DNA of 64,000 nt. Source: Deinococcus betulae (GTDB lineage Bacteria > Deinococcota > Deinococci > Deinococcales > Deinococcaceae). Positions 62,418 to 64,000 of this stretch are shown here, piece by piece. The stretch covers positions 82,920 through 146,919 of the forward strand of contig NZ_JAIQXU010000008.1 in the NCBI RefSeq assembly GCF_020166395.1, given 5' to 3'. The number at the start of each line of letters is the position of its first letter. The first letter of the stretch is position 1. Below the pieces are notes generated by a model, which had not been told where the DNA came from, made no database searches, and worked only from the letters and a program-made list of their open reading frames with translations. Position numbers and translations under genes: made by a program.

Positions 62418-63137
62418 GTGGTGTCCCTGGCCCTGCCGCTGCTGGCTTCGGTGATTCTGACGTTCGCCTGGCTGTGGTTTTTTGTGCGCCGCGACCGCCA
62501 CCCAGAGCCCTTGTGGCTGCTGGCCCGCACTTTTGGCTGGGGGATGTTGGCCTGGGTGATTGCCGCCGCTTTTGAGGCGAGTCTGGGCCGCCTGCTGGCC
62601 TCACCGCAGTTGCTGGGGACCTTGGTAGTGGTTCTGTTGACGGCGCTGCTGGAAGAGGGATTCAAATTCGTGGCCGCCATGACCGCCATCTCTGAACTGA
62701 GCTTTGATGAACCGATGGACGGCCTGGTGTACGCCGTGACCGCTGCGCTGGGCTTTGCCCTGATGGAGAATGTCACCTACACCCTGGGGTTTGGCGGTGG
62801 GGCCGGCACCTGGCACGCGGTCGTGGCCACCCTGGCCCACGCCCTGTTCAGTGCGCCGCAGGGCTATGCGCTGGGTGGCCTTCACTGGGAGCAGGGCCGC
62901 ACGTGGGTGGTGCAGGGCCTGGCCGTGAGCGTGGTGCTGCATGCCGTGTTCAATGGTCTTCTCGTGGGCGGGGCCGGCTGGCCGCAACTGGTAGCCCTGA
63001 GCACCGTCACCCTCTTGATGGTGGGGTTGGCGGGCCGGTATTACCTCACCTTTGAGGCCCATGCCCGAGAACATGGGCCGCCCGTGACCTTTTTACAGGA
63101 GCAGGCGCGCCGCCAGGCTCAGCGGGGCGGCTCCTGA
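62418..63137 (+). CDS. PrsW family intramembrane metalloprotease-like protein
   Basis: 239 residues with about seven spans. The PrsW motifs are present: LLEEGFKF (Glu-Glu, ~79-86), GFALMENVTY (~113-122), HALFSAPQGYALGG (~141-154) and VLHAVFNG (~173-180). PrsW in Bacillus cleaves the anti-sigma factor RsiW at site 1; other members have unknown substrates. The tail is cytoplasmic and Arg/Gln-rich. Start is GTG 62418 or 62421, right after the ruvC stop, so it depends on coupling with ruvC. Confidence 0.88.
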   Translation: MVSLALPLLASVILTFAWLWFFVRRDRHPEPLWLLARTFGWGMLAWVIAAAFEASLGRLLASPQLLGTLVVVLLTALLEEGFKFVAAMTAISELSFDEPMDGLVYAVTAALGFALMENVTYTLGFGGGAGTWHAVVATLAHALFSAPQGYALGGLHWEQGRTWVVQGLAVSVVLHAVFNGLLVGGAGWPQLVALSTVTLLMVGLAGRYYLTFEAHAREHGPPVTFLQEQARRQAQRGGS

Positions 63138-63254
63138 AGAAGAACTGGGAGTTACACAACGCAATGGTTTGGCTCAGGGCAAAGAAGCGCAAGCAAGCCA
63201 AGAGGAGGAGACATCCTCATCTGTCTTTGAACGACATCAGCTCTGCTTCCTTCA

Positions 63255-63929
63255 TCAGAGCGTTTCGTGACCCGTCTGCCCCTGTACCCAGTGTTGCCCG
63301 GTTTCATCCTGCTCGTGTTTCCAGACGGGCAGTTCAACTTTGAGCTGCTCAATCAGAAAATCGCAGGCCTCCAGAGCGGCGCGGCGGTGGGCGCTGGCCA
63401 CCCCAATCAGGATGCTGGCTTCCCCTGGCATCAGGCGCCCCAGGCGGTGCTGCACCACGATACGCAAGGAGCCAAAGCGGTTCCGGGCCCCCTGCGCGGC
63501 GGTATGCATGACCCTCACGGCCATCGGGCTGTGGCCTTCGTACTCGATAAAATCCACCCGTTTGCCAGCATTGGGACTGCGGACTGTCCCTACAAAATAC
63601 GCCTGGGCTCCACATTCTGGCCGCACCAGAAAGGCGCTGGCCTGTTCCAGCGAGAGCCTTTCCGTTGTCACGGTGCAGAGGGTGTCGTCCTCTGCGCCTC
63701 CGGCCACAGGTGGGAGGAAAGCCACCTCGTCGCTGTTGTTCAGCATGGTGCTCGGCGCCGCGTACACCTCATTCACGGCGACCATACACCCGCGCAGACT
63801 GAGAGCAAACTGCTGCTCGACCAGGGCCGCGCAGGCGCGCACGTCGCTGCCCTCAGGCAATTCCAGAGTCGTCGCCTCTACGCCCGTTTCCCGCTTCAGA
63901 CGGGCAAAAAACACCACCTTCACCTGCAT
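63255..63929 (-). CDS. Fused MoaD-MoaE molybdopterin synthase
   Basis: 224 residues. Residues ~1-79 are a ubiquitin-like MoaD (MQVKVVFFARLKRETGVE, then AFLPPVAGG ending in the Gly-Gly that must be free for thiocarboxylation). Residues ~85-215 are MoaE (SLEQASAFLVRPECGAQAYFVGTVRSPNAGKRVDFIEYEGH in parts; HRLGRLMPGEASILIGVASAHRRAALEACDFLIEQLKVELPVWKHEQ in parts, with the catalytic Lys in WKHEQ). It converts cPMP to molybdopterin. In the fused form the chain must be cut after Gly-Gly, as with mycobacterial MoaX. TAGCCT lies 6 nt before ATG 63929. Confidence 0.93.
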   Translation of the reverse strand: MQVKVVFFARLKRETGVEATTLELPEGSDVRACAALVEQQFALSLRGCMVAVNEVYAAPSTMLNNSDEVAFLPPVAGGAEDDTLCTVTTERLSLEQASAFLVRPECGAQAYFVGTVRSPNAGKRVDFIEYEGHSPMAVRVMHTAAQGARNRFGSLRIVVQHRLGRLMPGEASILIGVASAHRRAALEACDFLIEQLKVELPVWKHEQDETGQHWVQGQTGHETL

Positions 63930-64000
63930 GGGCTGAGGCTATCACGCACCTAAATCAGGAGGTCAAGAAGTGGTTTGGCTGGGGGAGTTGACAGTTCCAC

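Overview
The window is about 64 kb of a GC-rich (roughly two thirds G+C) chromosome that looks like Deinococcus. The reasons are: secreted S1 and S8 proteases with a shared C-terminal module; a fused MoaD-MoaE protein; a three-gene menaquinol-cytochrome c reductase operon; and a TANNNT element placed 6-7 nt before the start codon of at least 25 genes, which is the signature of leaderless transcription known from this genus. I see no rRNA, tRNA, CRISPR array, intact transposon or prophage. Genus assignment is inference; no search was run.

Layout. 1-3.3 kb (minus): partial SARP/BTAD ATPase regulator, YigZ-like protein, Nudix hydrolase, AlkA glycosylase. 3.4-7.1 kb (minus): three protease genes, all with a lipobox; two end in a module identical at DNA level. 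7.1-8.06 kb: AT-rich gene-free DNA with a sharp palindrome. 8.06-11.6 kb (minus): SDR, Nudix, a fused ABC ATPase-permease and an EamA transporter. 11.7-15.8 kb: two plus-strand genes, then VOC protein, cyclophilin, metallophosphoesterase and flavin reductase. 16-22.5 kb (minus): DUF187-type glycosidase, dnaX preceded by a coupled leaderless mini-ORF, malic enzyme, thioesterase. 22.6-28.7 kb: YihY protein, a molybdate regulator plus modA and modB but no modC, hisA, glycosyltransferase. 28.8-36.8 kb: S9 peptidase, M20 peptidase, GGDEF/EAL protein, PIG-L deacetylase, EVE protein and several small proteins. 36.8-41.3 kb: PadR plus membrane-protein operon, HtrA-like protease, lipoprotein, CutA, LapA-like protein. 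41.5-43.3 kb: accD-accA. 43.4-51.7 kb: prolyl oligopeptidase, LysE exporter, TtcA, class A PBP, EamA transporter, CvpA-like protein. 51.9-53.7 kb: response regulator, Cys-rich small protein and beta-lactamase-fold protein in one operon. 53.8-56.7 kb: cytochrome c, Rieske protein and cytochrome b. 57.4 kb: IscA-type protein. 58-61.8 kb: peptide ABC importer without ATPase genes. 61.9-63.9 kb: ruvC, PrsW-like protease, MoaD-MoaE fusion.

How the parts relate. The window is mostly housekeeping and accessory chromosomal genes in short operons with 4-nt ATGA overlaps. Two loci (modAB and moaDE) serve molybdenum cofactor supply. Three ABC systems depart from the usual gene set: one has ATPase and permease in one chain, two lack local ATPase genes. 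The most unusual observations are the perfect 318-bp duplication in the protease cluster, the leaderless mini-ORFs coupled to dnaX and to the molybdate regulator, the dispersed GGAGTCCGT intergenic repeat, the PadR promoter with overlapping operator, and the base-composition dip in the Rieske gene.
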